A DNA stretch of 64,000 nt from Tolypeutes matacus (GCA_026826555.1 JAKSZT010054215.1:26673103-26737102); one strand, 5' to 3'. Positions 23,560-37,189 are shown, counted from the stretch's first letter. Notes: generated from the sequence alone by a model not told the origin. Made by a program: numbers and translations.

Positions 23560-23702
23560 TATGCTATAAGATATATTTGCTTATTGTAGAAAATTTGTAA
23601 AATGCAGTTAAGTATGAAGAATAAACTTAAAATCACAATCTCAACAACCAGGAAATCTACAATTAATATTTTTGGTGTTTCCTTCATGTTTTGGTGGATC
23701 AA

Positions 23703-23739
<37 letters not shown>

Positions 23740-24300
23740 ACACACACACAAGTTCTTATTGCATATTCTGTTTGTACCCTATGTGGATTCTGTCCTATGA
23801 TTATACTGTACTCTAATTAACCATTTCCATGTTGATAGCAAAACAAACTATTTCCAATTTTTTACTACTGTGAAAAATGCAGTTACAATCAACATCTTTG
23901 TATACAGATTTTTGTACACATGGCTAATTATTTCTTTAAATAAATTTCAAAGTGAAATATTAGATCAACAGGCAGGATCATAAACAATTATAAAGACTTT
24001 GATTTCCAGAAAACTTGGCCAGTGGATAACCACACCAACAGTGTCTGTGAGTGCCTATTCTCAAAAGTACAGATGTATGATTCCTATTTTTGAATTTATG
24101 TTATTTCCATAGTAGAAAATCTACCTCACCAGTACTAAAATTCTTATCATCTGTTTATTCATTGCATTGAAAAATGTGTTTGTCTATAAATTATCCATTT
24201 GCATGGTTTCTGTCCTGTAAATAGCCCAATTCACATGATTTACTTGTTTTACTAATGGAACCAACATCTAATTTTAGATTTGCTTTATAATAATTTTGCT
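23560..24300 (-). mobile_element. Old L1 fragment with embedded microsatellite
   Basis: Complement of old L1 3' sequence. Recognisable phrases in order are 'gtagaaaatttgtaaaatgcagttaagtatgaag', 'tctttgtatacagatttttgtacacatggctaattatttctttaaataaatttc' and 'cacaccaacagtgtctgtgagtgcctattctc'. These parallel the widespread old L1 strings (…gcaattatttctttaggataaattcc… ccaccagcagtgtatgagagtgcc). A (CT)n(CA)n tract interrupts it at 23704-23751. Confidence 0.65.
23704..23751. repeat. (CT)n(CA)n compound microsatellite
   Basis: About 36 bases of CT/TC dinucleotides with one TTT interruption, followed by six CA units. Confidence 0.95.
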
Positions 24301-25924
24301 AGATGAGGATTGTTTACTTCATGGCTCTATTAACCTTTGGAAAATGTTTGACCGACATGAGATTTCAAAATAAAGTTACTATGGCAGACATTCCATAAAA
24401 ATATTAGGTGATGGGAGATTCCAAGATGGCCTTGGAGGCAGAGGAGAAAATGGGACAGTGCCAGACACCCAGCGCAAGTACACATGCGACAGTTTCCTTC
24501 CGCTCTACCCAGGATCTCTTGCTGCTGACTGGCATGGGCGTGGCCCTTCTGAGCTCTGCAGAGGTGGCACCATGCCCCTGTGATGTACCCTTCATTTCTA
24601 CATTTGCTCTCTTCTTGACACTACTCTGTTTTCTTAATCCATTCTAATTTGTAATAATACTTTAAAAAAAACCTTTTAAAGACTTGATGGTAATTTGGGA
24701 ATTTGACAATCAGTCTTTCACTGATTGATGTGTTAGAATATGAGCTTGGATCAAACAATTTCAAGTAATGATTGTGTGATTTACGCACATTTTAGTAGTT
24801 CCAGAATATGAGACCTTGCATGAGTTATTTAAACTCTCTAAAGATCACTTTTCTCACCTGTAAAAGGGAGGTAATTATAGGCATCTTGCAATCCAGGTGC
24901 TCCCTCCATGGTTAACAACAATAATAACTAAGTACCTTGGAGGAGTGACAGGGTAGGAGGTAGGAGGGGAGAGAGAGAAAGAGAATCAAGCAGATTGCCA
25001 GAACATAAGGGCACAAAATGAAACTTACTTATGGGTGCTTGTTCCCCACTTGGCTTCCTAAAAGTACAAGACTCAGGGAACAAGGGGATAGTTTTTGGTA
25101 CTAAGCTATGCAGATTTTGATTCTGGCATAAATAGGACTCCCGAGCCATGGTTCCAGCCCCACTGAACCCAGGATCCTTTTCCTCTAGCTTAAATGAGAG
25201 CTCAATTATTCTGCAGGTTTGTGTAATTTTGTAGCAACATAGCATTTTACTAAAACCACCAAAATCAATTTGCTTTCTCTCTTCTGTTTTCGTCTCCTCT
25301 TAGCCTCTATATTTACTTTTAGAAAATTGCTGATTGGGTCTCATAAGCGCCCAAGCTCTGATTCCTGACCTTCTGAGAGCTGAGCTGCCTGCAGATTTTA
25401 GCATGGGAGTGCTATCCACCTGGGTGGGAGCTGCTCCCCACCGAGGCTCAGAGCATTTCAAAGGAGACTGTTAATGCATCCGCTTTTTAAAATCTCCAAC
25501 CACCCTACCAGCTATCTAAGCAAATATGCTTTGGCATCTTTAGGGGCTGATCTCTGCCTTTGGGTGTGGTCAAGTCTGCCAGGGTTCTGGGTTAGGACTT
25601 TCCAAATGTCTTGAAATTACAAAGATATATTTATATTTGAGCAAGTCAAAAGGAACTTAGAGAGAGAGGATGATGAAGAGAGGCCTAGATAACAAAAACC
25701 TTAAATTGTCAAACTAAGTACCAGAATGTAGGTCTCTTGCCTCCACGTCCAAACAATGGCTATTGGGCAAAATAGGAAGTCATGATTAAAAATTATACAG
25801 ACAATAATTTTAAAATTGAAGACCAGAGTAGAAATGGGGGAAAAGTTAATATGTATTACAGTATCATTTCTTCTGTCCTTGTTTTTGTTGTTCCTTTCCT
25901 GGGTCTAATTTAAAATAAATTCCC
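24301..25924. other. Unique DNA apart from a MIR
   Basis: 24400-24680 is richer in G+C and ends with an A-rich run after taataatac, which could be a decayed retroposon, but no source is recognised. Confidence 0.35.
24790..24892 (+). mobile_element. MIR SINE fragment
   Basis: 'gagaccttgcatgagttatttaaactctctaaagatcacttttctcacctgtaaaagggaggtaattatagg' follows the central MIR order (gaccttgggcaagttacttaacctct… cctcatctgtaaaatgggg). Confidence 0.6.
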
Positions 25925-26300
25925 TAACAGGCCCATATCCAGTTTCCTGAAGGCATGTGCTGTCTTCCTTTAATGTCTTTGCACTTGCTTTTCATGCCAC
26001 TTAGATAGCCTTTCACTCCCCCAGTTCACCCTCCCTCCCACCAAATCACTTCTCTCCTGGGTAGTTCTCCTCATTTATGTCTCAGTTCAGACAATACCTA
26101 TCCCCAAGAGCTTCTCTCATCACTCTCCCACCTCACCCCAAGCTCAGAAGGGTGGGGACCCTTTGAAAGTGAGCTCAAGTCACTCTGCTCTAACACTTTC
26201 TCATGAAATTGGATTATTCTTTCCTGGGGTTACAGTATTAGACCTTGTGTTCTTTAAGGGCTGCACCCATGATTTTTTCATCTCTCTCTCCCCGGTGCTT
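25925..26300 (+). mobile_element. L2 LINE 3' portion
   Basis: 'gtctttgcacttgcttttcatgccacttagatagcctttcactcccccag', 'catttatgtctcagttcagacaatac', 'agagcttctctcatcactctcccacc', then 'ggctgcacccatgattttttcatctctctctccccggtgc'. This is the L2 3' order in sense orientation. Confidence 0.8.
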
Positions 26301-29300
26301 GTTGGGGAGTAGAGAGGGAGAATGGATAAGTAAGCAAATGCATGGATACACCAAAGTGCAAAGCATTCTCTGGCAGTGCTTGAACTGGACTAGCAACATC
26401 CTGAATTGTTCTTGGTAGCAAACGTTCTGGTTCGAAGTAAAGATTAGGCTGGGACTCAGTGATAGAAGAAAAGAAATGCACTAGCCTCAGAAATAGCCTC
26501 CCAGAAACTTAACATGTCAAACGAAATGATGTTCACAAATTGCTACCAGGAAATAACAGAACCCTAATTACACTTGCAAAAGACATCACAAAATCCTAAA
26601 ATATTACTGTCATACCCTAGCTTTTCATTAAATACATAATTTGCAAATCTTGATTGATGGGACACCTGTTATGAGGGAAACTAGAGGGCCATACTCAAGC
26701 CAGGGCTGTGGCCACTGCTGGGACTAGCCCAGAAGCCCTGAGAGGGCTGGAATGTCTGATCCCGACCCTGTTCCTAGAGTTCACACTTCTGGTGAGTCTT
26801 GCTACAGAGACAGATTTACTTCTACTTTGGATTTTTTCTTGTTATTGTTTAGATGCCAACATTACTTGATAACCTCTGTAAGTTTCTGAATGATACAGAA
26901 ATTCAGACAATGCTGGAATCAGAAGAGATTTCTATCATACTCTAATCAAGCTATCTCTGTAACAGTCAGCTAACGGGGCAACCTCCCTGCTTCACAGATT
27001 GCCTAGTTGCCTCAGACTCTGCATGATGCATTTGAACATAAAGCCATGAAATGTTTGGTATGGAAAGGAGCTTAGAGGAGACTCAGTGATCTGTGTATGA
27101 ACACACAGCTCAATATGAAAAAAACCAGACCAAGAGCTGCAGTTTTAGATCCCCAGTCTAGTCCTTTTCTACTGGACACATTCTAGAGAACCTACATGTT
27201 TCTCCCATGTGCATGATTTTCCTCTTTCAGACCAGTTATCTACTTAAGAAAGAAACTTTGGCCAAAACCCCACCCTTTCTCAGTGAAAACTACTAGCATG
27301 TATATCAAATGGACTGCTGTATTCGGTGACAGTGATGGAAATAGTATAGTAGCAAGCAATTTCACATGAGCTGCAACATTTCCTTCTACCCGTGTCAGCT
27401 TCCTTTCAAACACAAAATTCCATATACTATATTTATGAAGCATTAGAATTCCTTACACTCCTCAAGACATATAGTCATCTTTCTTCATTTTCCCAGGAAT
27501 CCATTCTGGGGTTGCTGCCATTGTTAATTCAACAATCTGAAAAACCAGGAGTTTTCAGAGATCAAAATTCATAATAGAATAGCTGTCTCCATCTGAGCAA
27601 TTTATGATAATTTCTCAGATATAAAATGTGGTTAGAAAGTAATGAGACTACTATTTGTGTATGGTGCATGAAAATCAGCCTTATTACTTTATATTAACAC
27701 TTTGCAAAGCATAATTCCTTAGGGACATACTAAAATATGATGCCCAAGACACAGCTGTGGACACAATGGCCAGGATAATTTCACCATCTGACAACCAAGT
27801 GCCCCAAAGCTTCATATTGAGATGCATGGAGGGTACCAGAGGCATGAGTGGTCATAAATTAGGGTCAGAATATAAATGGCCAGGCTGTGACATATCCTTC
27901 AGCTCACAGAAAAGACATGAGGAGGGCTAAGTGAAAAAGATTGAACACAAATCCTAAAAGTCTCCTACATCAATAGATACAAATGTTGAGAAGGCACCAG
28001 TAAAAGAAGCCATGTCCACTGCAGCATTTTGAATCCACAGAATATGAGAGAACTTTAAGTATGTGGCAAAAGATAGAAACGCACCTGTTTTGACAACACT
28101 GCAATCCTGACTTAATGGATGATATCTCGTGTGTTGTTGATACATCAGGAGAGTATGCCATTTATCTCATCTGAAACATGGGCTTCAGCACCCTAGCATC
28201 TCAAACAAAGCTTGTTCTCTTGAGTGGAAGCCTTCAATCGCCATCTTTATTGAATAAGATTTGAACTTTTGGGATAAGAGAAGGACATCGCTCATAAATG
28301 TTAAATAAAGTTGGAATCAATCTCTATCTTTTCCTTAAAAAAATCACAATGTATAGAAAAATTACTGTGACTGTTTTGAAAACCTCAAATATTTATTAAG
28401 TCAGGACCCCAATTTGTAAATAAATGAATTACCAGCTGCTGTCGTTTTGTAACAAATGAGCTATCCATGTTATAAGGGCACAGAGCAGATAATAAGCACT
28501 GCTATGCAATAATAAAATATTTCCCTTCATTTTTAGAAGACAAACAATAATTATATTTTCAGTTCATCATGTACAAGGGCTGAGAATTTTATATGTATTT
28601 TCACAGAAACTCATAATAATACAGTATTATGTTACATTTATAAAACTCTTTTATACCTATGAGCAATTTTGGTCTTGTTTTACAGAATCATTAAATGTTA
28701 GCATTATAGATGACTCTTAAAGGGTAAGAAACTTAACTAATGGCATGCATTAGTCCAGCATGAGAATACACACATAACTATTTCCCATATATCTCCTTGA
28801 GGCCAAGTTTACATTGGCAAGTGGGAAATGTAGGACGTGTGATCAGATCTCCCAAATCCCGTGACAGATAGCTGGACCCTATGTTGTAACTTTACATTTC
28901 TTCCCACAATCTAATCATGAGAAAGAGTCAGAGATACTTTGTGTTTTTGTCTGTACAGGTTTTTCCACTGGTCTTCATTTTCTTTTAATTTTAAGGCAAC
29001 AGTCATGTCACCTGAACACATTTTCCAAACAGGAGACTGGAGACTATGCAATGATTTCAAGGTAACATATTGACCTGACATGATAAAAAGACATCAGAGG
29101 AAGAAGGGCAAAATCAACATGCTGAAACCCTTAAAGTCCAGGTCCCCTCAGGCCCCTCTCATTTGAACATCATTCTTGATATTCAAACCTGGGATTGCAG
29201 TGGTAACTTTGTGTAGAATTTAAAAAAGAATGAAGGTGTCAAAAAGAATAAGTCCAATTTTATATTGGAAATAAAAATGGAGCCGCTGATGTTGTCAAAT

Positions 29301-29959
29301 GCCATAAAGACAGCTTGGAAAATGAGATCTGTGCAGAAAGCATTGAATTTGGCAGTTGGAAAGTCATTTGTGATATTTTCCAGAATACACTCAGTGGAGT
29401 GATAGAGGTAGCCCACTTTTAGGGGCTAAAGAAGGGCAGACTTTCCTTTCCAAGAAGGGAAAAGTGGAAATTGGAGATTGGGCAATAGGTAAAGGAGAGA
29501 CTGGGACAAAGAGAGGTTTATGTTTTGCTTTATTTTTAATTGGGAATGGCACATGTAAAGTCTGTGAGAAAGGAACTTGCAGAGAATAAGAAATTATAAG
29601 TACAGAAGATTAAAAGTAGTTTGAGTAATTTATGGAACATTCCAGAAGAGAGAAGAGAATGGTGAGAGCAACTGGCCTTGAAATAGAGAAAGAAAAATTC
29701 TTCTTATGATCTGGAGAAAAGGTAATACACTTAGGTGAAGGCATTTGCCAGAAAGTACATCTGAAGTTTTGGAAATGCTGTTATGGGAAATAGGAGCTGC
29801 AAATGATCACTGTCATGTAAAACCATGGCCCAGCGGCTTGGAAACACGGGGAAGCTGAAGACCATAAATTTGTAGCAGTAACAATCCAGATAAGCAACCA
29901 CGTGTCTGGAAGGCAGGAGAAAGGCCCTAGGAAGCAGAAGGCTTCTTTGATTGCAGGAT
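26301..29959. other. Long unique A+T-rich interval
   Basis: No gene, RNA or repeat recognised over 3.6 kb. The stretch 28380-28620 has TAAT cores and a ccagctgctgtcg E-box word in low-repeat DNA and may be conserved non-coding sequence. Confidence 0.4.
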
Positions 29960-30560
29960 GAGAATTTGCAGGGTACATGCCTCGAAAAGACCAAAGGATG
30001 GGAGTTAGAAAGGGACTCAAGTGAGCCATATCAGGACTTAGGAAAGGAGATTATGAAAAAAATGAAGGGAATCTATGGATGGAGGGGATATGAAGGCATA
30101 TAATCAGAGATATGACAGAACCACATTTGAGAATGAAAGGGGGTATTATTAGTGATCATTCTGGGACAACAGGCAAAAACCAGGACCGATCCAGAAAAAC
30201 TAGTATGTATGGGAACCATATTCAAAGGTTGCATAGAAGGCAGTTGTTGGACTTGCAGAGACCTACACACTTTGAGACTGGTTCCTGGGTGGTTCATGAA
30301 GAAAGGAAGAGTCAGGATGAGAAGGACCATGGGCTGCATTACAAATGCTCAGCGATTTGGGTGCGGAAGCAGGAAGTTGGTGGACAGCTGCATCAGGTAG
30401 AGTTGGAGGGGGTGCAACAACCCTGCAGGAACATCAAAGGAAGAAGCATGATGCATTGGGCTGGAAAAGTGGGGGTGTGGAAAAGGAAATAGAGATCTGG
30501 GAGAAATCAATAATAATCCTGTGCGTCAAGGCACAGGGGGATAGGAGCACAAGCAGCAAC
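29960..30560 (-). mobile_element. Possible degraded L2 5'-3' fragment
   Basis: G+A-rich sequence with phrases such as gaaaggaagagtcaggatga and 'gaagttggtggacagctgcatcagg' that loosely resemble the complement of L2. Several overlapping open frames (up to 152 codons, ending near 30803) occur here because the strand is poor in stop-forming pyrimidine patterns. None resembles a known protein. Low-confidence assignment. Confidence 0.25.
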
Positions 30561-31814
30561 CATTCAGAAGGGGCACGGTTTTTGTCACAGGCAAACTGGG
30601 AGTCTAAAAAAGGCATTAGTCTCAGAAATATTTTAGGAGGATCAGCCTTTTGCCCTTTCCTAACAGAAAACATGCCACCTGGAATGATGCGGGAATACAT
30701 GCTTGTTAGAGTGCATCCTAATGCCTCAATTTACTATAGCATCTGCACTTTTCCCATTGTCCATTGGATAGGAAGGAATGAAATTCCCACAGTTGATGTG
30801 TAGTTTCTGTGCCATGATCATTGTTCCACTGAGCTGGCAGAGAAGGAAGCTCCAGGAGATGGCCTTTTAGCACAGTCAATGAGAAGACAGCCATTGTCTA
30901 AGTCGCTGGAGCTACATTCTTTCAGGACAAGAAGAATTTCAACTATCAAGTCTACTGTAGCTAGGATATCAGTAAGAAGCACTATATTTTGTTTGGAAAA
31001 AAAAAAAGACAAAGGAAACTTCTAACTATATTAGCAAAATCCATGTGAAAACACTTGGAAAGATTTTTTTTAAATATAATATAGACGTACCTGATTGTAT
31101 TGAAAAATGGGTATCTGCCACCTATTGTATTAGATAAGTCCTTATCAAAAGTCACCATGTGGTGCTTAACTAGAAAATCCCCCAAACAATACTAGTCATT
31201 GATCAGATGCCTTCACAGATACAAGACACTGCCACCAATGAAATGTACCATGACAATATGTTTGTTACACAGAGCTTTGTATCAGTTTAATTATTAACTC
31301 ATAACAGAGAGCAATATGTTATTGTATGCTTGCAATACTAAGTGTTGTTTGGGGCAACAGTGTCTGCACTTTAAAGTAGGCAGCTTCTATCTCAACAATT
31401 TCTCTCTGCCCTGGCAATTCCTAAAATGCTTCCATTTTCAAAATACTTGAGTCTTGGTAAATTGACTCTCTCAGTTGACACAGGACAATCTCATCTACAT
31501 TTTTTGATATGAAATATATTTCTGGGTAATTGTTTATAAGAGATGCAACATATTTTCAGAGTTTAAGTGTCAAATGATGTGTGAGATAGAAAGGAGGAAG
31601 TTTATAGTCTTGCTCAGGGACAAAATATACCTATAAAACTGTATGAGACAGCCCATATCTACAAGACACTCTATATGTGATAGAAAAATACTGCAGCCAT
31701 TTATGAGAAAGGGACCTGTGGGGGCGATTTCAGGTAGACTCATGAAGGTGAGACAAACTGGATGCGGAATGCTGGGAAATTTGGGTTGGACAGTGTGGAG
31801 GCAAGAATATTCTA
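30561..31814. other. Unique A+T-rich DNA
   Basis: No recognised element between the L2-like segment and the GGGGA tract. Confidence 0.4.
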
Positions 31815-31861
31815 GGGGTGGGAGAGGGGGAGGGGAGGGGAGGGGAGGGGGAAAGGGGGAG
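31815..31861 (+). repeat. (GGGGA)n purine-rich low-complexity tract
   Basis: Near-perfect GGGGA/GGGA units on the plus strand with at least six runs of four or more G. It can form a G-quadruplex on paper. Confidence 0.93.
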
Positions 31862-31984
31862 TAAGGAAGCATGACTTATAAAACATTCACTATATTGGAT
31901 ATGTGTTGTTTTTACATAAACAAATTATCATAGGCTTGAAATTATGGACTCATCACTCAAAAGAAGAGTGGAATATATTGCTCC

Positions 31985-32062
31985 ACTCTTATTTTACACA
32001 TGAGGAAACCCAGGCTCATTGATTTATCTAAAGAATGGTACAGCTACTCAGAATTAGCAGCA
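31985..32062 (+). mobile_element. MIR SINE 3' fragment
   Basis: 'cttattttacacatgaggaaacccaggctcattgatttatctaaagaatggtacagct' follows the MIR core (attttacagatgaggaaactgagg…). Confidence 0.55.
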
Positions 32063-32067
32063 CTCTG

Positions 32068-32158
32068 TGAATATACTAAAAACCACCTTATTGTATACTT
32101 TAAATGAGTGAATTGTGTGGTATGTGAATTGTATCTCAATAAAGCAGTCACCAAAAAT
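32068..32158 (+). mobile_element. L1 3' terminal fragment
   Basis: 'actaaaaaccaccttattgtatactttaaatgagtgaattgtgtggtatgtgaattgtatctcaataaag' is the classic 3' end of old mammalian L1 copies (…ggtatgtgaattatatctcaataaa), including the AATAAA signal. Confidence 0.85.
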
Positions 32159-34674
32159 GGACAGAGTTGGGGATATTGGGACTAGAGTTCATGTCTGCTG
32201 ACTTCCAATTCTGGAAAAAAAAAAAATTGAAATGCCGCAGCAGAACCATGATTAAAAGCAGTAAACATTCAAGCAACGAGAACTTTTCTACTGTCTGAAA
32301 TCATAGGGTGCCTATCTTATTATTCCAAGACCCCAATATATGCCACCATCTTTTCCATGGGCATTGAGGCTAGAGACAGGGCTTGGGGAATTTATCAACA
32401 AAGAAAGGCTACATTTCACTTGACATTTTCCCTGAACCACTCACATTCTGATTAGCTGATTCATGAATGATCAAAAACATCTGAAGATGAGTAACATTTG
32501 AAAGTTCTTCCTTCTAAAGGAGATTTGGCTAATTATAGTAGTACCATTTGACTTGTCATCATTGCTAATTGAGCAGTCAAACCTTGGGTGGGGTGAGTGT
32601 ATGAGCCAGAGGTCTTCCTCTGCTGCTTCAGTGAAAATTACTAAACCAATTCCAGGTGCCATAATGACACCCAAGGCCACTGGCGATGTTAAAACGTGAT
32701 CCCACAGCATGATGTCACCCTAGACTGACTCCCTTCATCCGCAGAATTGGTGGAGGGGCAGTTTCAATAAGGCTATCCCTAGGGAGATCGAGATGGGGAG
32801 GGTTCCAGTTGGCTGATGCTATAAGAGGTCTGAGGCCCACAAATGTAAAGTTAGCCTATAAATCTCACACCTTCCCCTCCCTACAAAGTCTTCAACTAAC
32901 ATTTCCTGATTGTGTATATTCTTAGAAGACTCCACTCATACCATGTCATAATTCTGTGGATTTATTTTCCCTTTGAGGTTAATCATTATGGAAGAACACA
33001 TATTCATTCAGTCCTGTATTTATTCATTTTATTCAGTACATTTAACCAACTCCACCTGACTTGGTCACATCCTAAGGAAGGTCATGCCACTATATTCCCT
33101 ATGCCTTGGGAGCATCCCTTTGTAAGACCCTCTTTCACATAGTTCATATTCCATTTTTTCAAGAACCATGAGGAGCCAGTGGAAGAGTCAGAAGCAACAG
33201 TTGCCAGTGGGGTTAGAAAAAAGGAACACCACAGTACCATCATCTGATAATCAGTGTGCTCAGATAGATTTGGACCCTCATTAGATCAGGAAAAAAAGGG
33301 GGGTGGAATCTCACTACTCTCCCCTCACTCAAAGCAATTAGGTATTATTTCTTGCAATAGGTCAGCTCTGAAATCAATACATTCTTTAAAGAGGCAGAAA
33401 TAAATTAATATTCTTTCCAAAGTTAAAGGAGAAAAAAAAATTCCCAGCAAACAATTTCCAAGGAGTTTTACATTACCGGATTAAGTAAAAATGTTGGGTG
33501 TTTTTGAACACGGAGAGTGTTTCAGATCATTCCAAAGCCAGCTATCATAACTAGGCTGAGAATTTTTGTACAATTTGGTTGGTCTTAGAGAGCAAGGAAA
33601 TGAATTCATTCCTTAAAATAGATGCATTTCAAATGTCAATTCAACCTTGGGATTTGGACAGAGCTTTCCTAAAATTCTGTCTTAAGGGAAAACTGTGGAA
33701 AGAATTCTGTCTTGTTTTGTTTTGAGGAGAACACAAAACTGCAGTGAAAGTTATCTGTGGTCTTGACGCTGCTAAGAGATGCAGCCTACCTCTCAGCTGA
33801 CCCTGCCCTTTCACTCTGAATTGTGTTTTCACTCCCTATAGGATTTCATTGGATTAAAGGAATCACTGTTTTAGTAGAAGAAGAGGCAGAACACAAGACA
33901 CTCAGTTTGACAAAGGCTTCTCAAACTTAATGAGTGCTACCTACATTTTTATTTCTTCCTTTATTCCAGAACTAGAGTTTTTCCCAGAGTCAAGGTGGGT
34001 GGACTTATTGTAAAAGTGTGAATTCAAATCAAAACACAAAACCAAGAGCATATGATACCCTTTAATGATAATGAAGAAAACTACAGGAAAACAGAAGAAG
34101 GTGCCTGTTACATCCAAAATAGATTCTCAATCATACTTCCAAAAATGTCTTCCAGAAGGCTTAAACAGCTGTTCTTCAATGGAATCTTTTGGATCAACGA
34201 TCACATTTCACATTCAACTTTATGTTTAGTACTCAATATGGTATTTGCAATTTCTCTATTTAACAATGCACTTAAAACTAACTAGTTTTAAATCCTGTAC
34301 TCAAAATCCTTATTCTGTACATTGAAGGAATGTGTTGGTGACAACATGAAGGTACTTTTTGATGAAAAACTTCAAACAAAATAAAAAAAGAGCTATTTCA
34401 TGATACACACACACAAAAGTATGTCCACACATAATTTATAATAATTGTGAGAATTTAATGACTATGGTCTTCAAAGTGTGAGACATCCTAAAAGTTATAC
34501 ATGTATATCTAATAAGGGACCAGAAAGTAGGATCCTGCCTCACTATGAAGTCTTTCTGTTCCACTGTTCATCTTAACAAGGGCCAGGAGAATTCCTTAAT
34601 AAATGATCTGTTTCTTTTTCTTTATATACCCTCTCTTAACCCAGAAGTGGGCTGTCATTAGATTCAACACTGAC
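32159..34674. other. Unique A+T-rich DNA
   Basis: No gene or well-supported repeat. The short open frames on both strands have no family resemblance. Confidence 0.4.
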
Positions 34675-35175
34675 CAAGCTCTTACAAGAACTATGTGCCA
34701 GGTAAGGCTTTAGGGACTGGGTCTACATCTTTGAGGGACATAGGCACTACTCAGCTAAGCAGAGACACCCAAAATATATTCTAAGAGGGTGAATAATTCC
34801 AGTAGAAAGAATTGGTCAAAGCTTCACAAATGACAGGGCTTTTGAACTTTGTCTTAAAATATAAGTAGCATTTTGGTAGACGGGATCATGCACAATGATA
34901 ACATCAAGTTATGAAGGCATGACAACAAAGGCCAAAGCAAATCATTTGGGAATAGCAAGGTCCACAGATGTCACCTGGGATTGAAATTAGCTTCTTTAAC
35001 TTTCTAGTTCTTTAAGTGTGGGAAGGGGCCACTGCACTGACAGGCTGGGGAATCACCCCATGGGTATTTGTTAAGTATTTCTTAGTCTTCCAGATAATGA
35101 AGGTTGTTCAAAGGCCAAGGTATTTAGGTTTTATTCTGTAGAAAGAACAGAAGTTCTTGATTATTGATCCATGAT
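34675..35175 (-). mobile_element. Degraded L2 fragment with interruptions
   Basis: 'gaactatgtgccaggtaaggctttagggactggg' opens like the complement of the L2 3' end. It is followed by 'gcatgacaacaaaggccaaagcaaatcatttggg' and 'aaggccaaggtatttaggttttattctgtag', which parallel internal antisense L2 phrases (…gcaaaggccctgagg… ggactttggattttattctgag). Weakly conserved and probably interrupted at about 34980-35095. Confidence 0.45.
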
Positions 35176-35439
35176 ATTTTGAGCTTAAGAATATTTGGAA
35201 AATTTCTACTTAAAAATTGTTAAGTGTTCTTTTAATACGTTATCACCACAAACATTTAAATACCAATTTGTGAGCTTAGGAATGAGAACCTGTGAGTGAA
35301 AGGCAATAGATTACAAACACACACACAGATTGCCAGGAAGTTTACTATGCTAACAGTAGCTATGTAAGTATTCCATTAATAAAGGCTTTATATTTCATAT
35401 CTTACAATAACGTGGTCATTCTTGAGATAGGGGGTAGGT

Positions 35440-35572
35440 TATCTACCTCAGGATTGGAAGACCCAGGAGGACTCTCATCTCTGTCACTAACCTGAACAAA
35501 TCAAACCTCTCTGTGCTCCTATGTAAGAGCACAAACACAATGCCTGGTGAGTATCAAATGATGTGGCATGTC
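35440..35572 (+). mobile_element. MIR SINE fragment
   Basis: 'ttggaagacccaggaggactctcatctctgtcactaacctgaacaaatcaaacctctctgtgctcc' and 'acaatgcctggtgagta' follow the MIR 5' half with decay. Confidence 0.45.
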
Positions 35573-35742
35573 TTCAATGAAAAAGCAGGCAAAAGAATTT
35601 CAAAATATTAAAATTGGGTCTAGAAAACCCCATATTATTTGGAAAGTCAGGTTCATGGCCTATATAGCCAAATGTTTCCAGAGAATAATCTCTGACACTT
35701 GAGCTTTGGAGAAATAATCCCATTTTCAATTGTTTTTCCAAG

Positions 35743-35806
35743 TTTTTTTTTTTTGTTTGTTTGTTTGTTTTGTTTTTTGTTGTTGTTGTTTTGTTTTGTT
35801 TTTTTA
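35743..35806. repeat. T-rich (GTTT)n/(GTT)n low-complexity tract
   Basis: A T12 run grades into GTTT and GTT units. It resembles an expanded poly(A) tail read on the minus strand, but no retroposon body adjoins it that I recognise. Confidence 0.9.
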
Positions 35807-36499
35807 ATGTGTAAAAGGACCCAAAGCCCTCCTGGGACCAGTTGTTCTGTAGAAGTCTGGGCTGATTCCAGGGCTGCCCAGCAGCTGGTCCCTCCTTTCT
35901 ACAGCCAGAAAAGAGGAGGGTAGAGTCACAGAGGGAAGACTGGAGCAGACCAAATTGAAAATCTAACTTACAATAAACATGTGCCAACGTAAAGCCTTGG
36001 CTGGGAATGAACGTTTCTCTGAAATCTATTCAACACAAACCCACACACATTTACAACATCCCCAAGTTAACATCTTCCACTAAGGCTCCCATCAGATGCT
36101 ACTGTACCCACAAGAGTGCTCTTTCCTTACAGCTTTTGTACCCCCAGGAGAAAAACTGACAATGACTTGCCTGGTGCTGATTTATGAACATAACCATAAA
36201 TCATGCTCAGCAAGCTACTACTTTAAAACTATCTCTAAAAATCTTTTAAGTTCATATTAGGGAAAAAAAAATAAATCTATCCCCTTGACATAATTCAAGA
36301 GTTTTTCAAACACATGAGCAGCTGGGATTCTGCTCTTTCACCTTCTCCGCCATCCAACATGAACAGACTACTGTCAGCTAATACTTGATAAGCATTTGGA
36401 GACCAAATTAGCCCAACCGTTATCCATCCAAATAATGAATTTTAGAACAAATTGTATCCTTGGAATTGTATCAGCTCAACTCACTCTCATAAAGCAATG

Positions 36500-36600
36500 C
36501 AAAGTAGTTATTTTTAGTCTTTATTTATAACTGAAGAAATTGAGGCCCATTGAGGTTAAGTAATTTGCTTAAGATGTTATAGTTAATTTTTGGTGGTGTC
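36500..36600 (+). mobile_element. MIR SINE 3' fragment
   Basis: 'tttttagtctttatttataactgaagaaattgaggcccattgaggttaagtaatttgcttaagatg' follows the MIR core and 3' half. Confidence 0.65.
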
Positions 36601-36934
36601 AAAATTATGCTAGGTAATACTTAAAAGAAGAAGGGGAGGCAAGAAGGGGACCTGTAAAAGTCACTCCTTTTGACTTGATTTATCCAAGTTTACAGCTGGT
36701 CTCCAAACCGAGTCCATATGGCTTCCTCTCACACAAGGTCAAGTTTTCCAAGTATTCAACCCAAGGAGAAAACAACTGATTCTTCCAGGAAAGAGTCACT
36801 GTGGAATGAGACAGCAATGTGGCATTATTCACCTGTTCCAGAAATTGCATCTCCTATGCCTCGCAATTCTACCAATCATATGTATAGAGAGTCGGTAGGG
36901 TTGTATAATGTTACAATTCGAAAATTAGATATTT

Positions 36935-37055
36935 TCATCTACTTCCTCATGTTATAGACAAAGAAAATGAGGCCTAGCAATGTGACTTGCCCAAGGTCCA
37001 TGGAAAGAGGCAGTCAGCAGTGGAATATGATTCCCTGAGATTCACTGCTGAGCAC
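36935..37055 (+). mobile_element. MIR SINE 3' fragment
   Basis: 'cctcatgttatagacaaagaaaatgaggcctagcaatgtgacttgcccaaggtccatgg' and 'ggcagtcagcagtggaatatgattccc' follow MIR order. Confidence 0.6.
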
Positions 37056-37189
37056 CACCCCTTTCCTAGCTCTGCCTTCTCTCTTTCTCTTTGCAACTTG
37101 GGGGCGACCTGGTAGATGTAGTTGCTTTACCCATTACAAAGCCTGCTGCAATTCTCTACCTTTCTAAGAATGGGAAGAAAATAAGTGAG

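Noticed and set aside
30112..30803. Three overlapping plus-strand frames of up to 152 codons
   Set aside because: They lie in G+A-rich, possibly L2-derived DNA where stop codons are scarce. The translations overlap in different frames and match nothing.
35840..35932. Complementary words gggaccag/ctggtccc and ctgtagaa/ttctacag
   Set aside because: The pairs cross rather than nest, so they do not form a simple hairpin precursor; likely coincidence.
35574..35987. A 137-codon minus-strand frame
   Set aside because: It runs through the T-rich (GTTT)n tract and encodes a lysine/threonine-rich low-complexity stretch.
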